Shown here one piece after another: positions 63,074-64,000 of a stretch of 64,000 bases of DNA (within the stretch, counting starts at the first letter, position 1; the number at the start of each line of letters is the position of its first letter). The DNA comes from Anarhynchus alexandrinus (Eukaryota; Chordata; Aves; Charadriiformes; Charadriidae): NCBI GenBank assembly GCA_008711295.1, contig VUYV01000189.1:853876-917875 (forward strand), given 5' to 3'. The notes under the pieces are model-generated. The model ran no database searches. It had not been told where the DNA came from and saw only the letters and a program-made list of their open reading frames with translations. The position numbers and the translations under genes were made by a program.

Positions 63074-64000
63074 GTATCTTCTGAACACGACAAAACTTAC
63101 CGAGATCCAAAAAAATGGCTGATATAAAGCCTGTTGAAAAAGATCATATTTATAAGCTCAATTGCTGTTTCCTCCATAAAACTGAATAACGTAAGTCTGA
63201 GTTCCCAAATAATTGCAAAACTGTGAAAGAACTTTTTAAAGAGAATGCAGCACAAGGTTTAAGCCCACAATAGTAAAGAAATTATTCAAAAAACTGAAAT
63301 GGATCATTGGTCTACACAATACTGTACAGAGTCAATACAGTCACGATAACCAATTCTCTTCCCACACAGTGTTGATAACTTCACTAAAACCAATTCTTCC
63401 ATATGCTTTCGAGCGATGTGAAGCTCTGGAGATAGCTAAAGGGTCACTGGTGGTGCCAAAAGCAACTTCCCTTCCCTATTTATACAGACTTGAGCTATTG
63501 TATGTTCAAAACCCAAAGAACTGTTAAGACAACTAAAAAAGTTGAAATATCAAAGAGCACTTTCAAAACCCAGATTTTTAGCACAACACCATCTTCCACT
63601 TATCACTCAAGAAGGCAATATTAGACTTCTCAAAAGGATAATTGATTAATTGATTTTCTTCCCTATAAATAGGAGTTATAGCCTAAACTTAAGATTCTAT
63701 GTCAAATAAAGCTTTTGAAAATCCACATACTCTGGAAAGATGTCAAACAGCTGGAGACAGGAGAAACCCATCATATGCAATGTAACCATGATTATAAGTT
63801 ATACCTACATACATATACTTGGCTAATGTAATCCAGCAGCAAACAAAGATGATCTTAAGTACACAACATGAAAAACACAAACCGTAAACATATATATCTA
63901 CCCGGTGTCATTTTATATGACGTACATATGGTCAAAGAAAGTAGTAAGACAACAGAAGAATTTCTGGTCAAATAAAACTTTTGGCCTAAAGAAGGAAAAG

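Larger units (their letters stand above)
60401..64000. other. 5' flank / upstream intergenic DNA
   Basis: This region holds the two GCGTG cores, a GC-rich patch near 60.65-60.74 kb, an A/C-rich run at 62171-62225 and CR1 fragment G. No other gene is recognised. If the candidate exon 1 is wrong, this is still intron 1. Confidence 0.5.

Overview
This is vertebrate genomic DNA, almost certainly from a bird. It has long AT-rich non-coding stretches, multi-exon splicing and at least seven fragments of the CR1 LINE family, whose 3' ends carry the diagnostic ATTCTATG-type octamers. No bacterial, viral or organellar gene organisation is present. The species cannot be told from the sequence.

One protein-coding gene dominates the window: PLOD2 (procollagen-lysine 2-oxoglutarate 5-dioxygenase 2, lysyl hydroxylase 2) on the minus strand. 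I located coding exons 2 to 19 by reverse-complement translation and splice sites, running from 55401 down to the stop codon at 16512. Spliced together they give 701 codons plus a stop, starting at the aspartate that opens the conserved region. From memory, that is the same length as human LH2a from its corresponding Asp37. All reading phases close across the exon junctions. A further 63-nt in-frame exon at 22134-22196 matches the alternatively spliced exon 13A of the long LH2b isoform. Exon 1 (signal peptide) is only tentative: a CpG-rich block near 60.05-60.4 kb holds an ATG-led 67-nt segment with a good donor in the required phase.

Layout, left to right. 1-15.4 kb is intergenic DNA downstream of PLOD2, with several CpG-rich patches (1.16, 1.92, 3.84 and 14.65 kb) and one CR1 copy (9.2-9.8 kb). 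15.44-16.51 kb is the PLOD2 3' UTR. 16.5-24.9 kb holds the densely packed 3' exons 19 to 12 (Fe(II)/2-oxoglutarate dioxygenase domain and linker), including exon 13A. 26.1-55.4 kb holds exons 11 to 2 with large introns 10, 8 and 3. 55.4-60.1 kb is putative intron 1 with a CR1 copy. 60.2-64 kb is 5' flank with another CR1 fragment.

I found no new gene system. The points most worth checking are the alternative exon 13A and its flanking splicing signals, a GC-AG intron 4, the candidate CpG-island first exon with two hypoxia-response-like cores, and the UGCAUG cluster around exons 13 and 13A.
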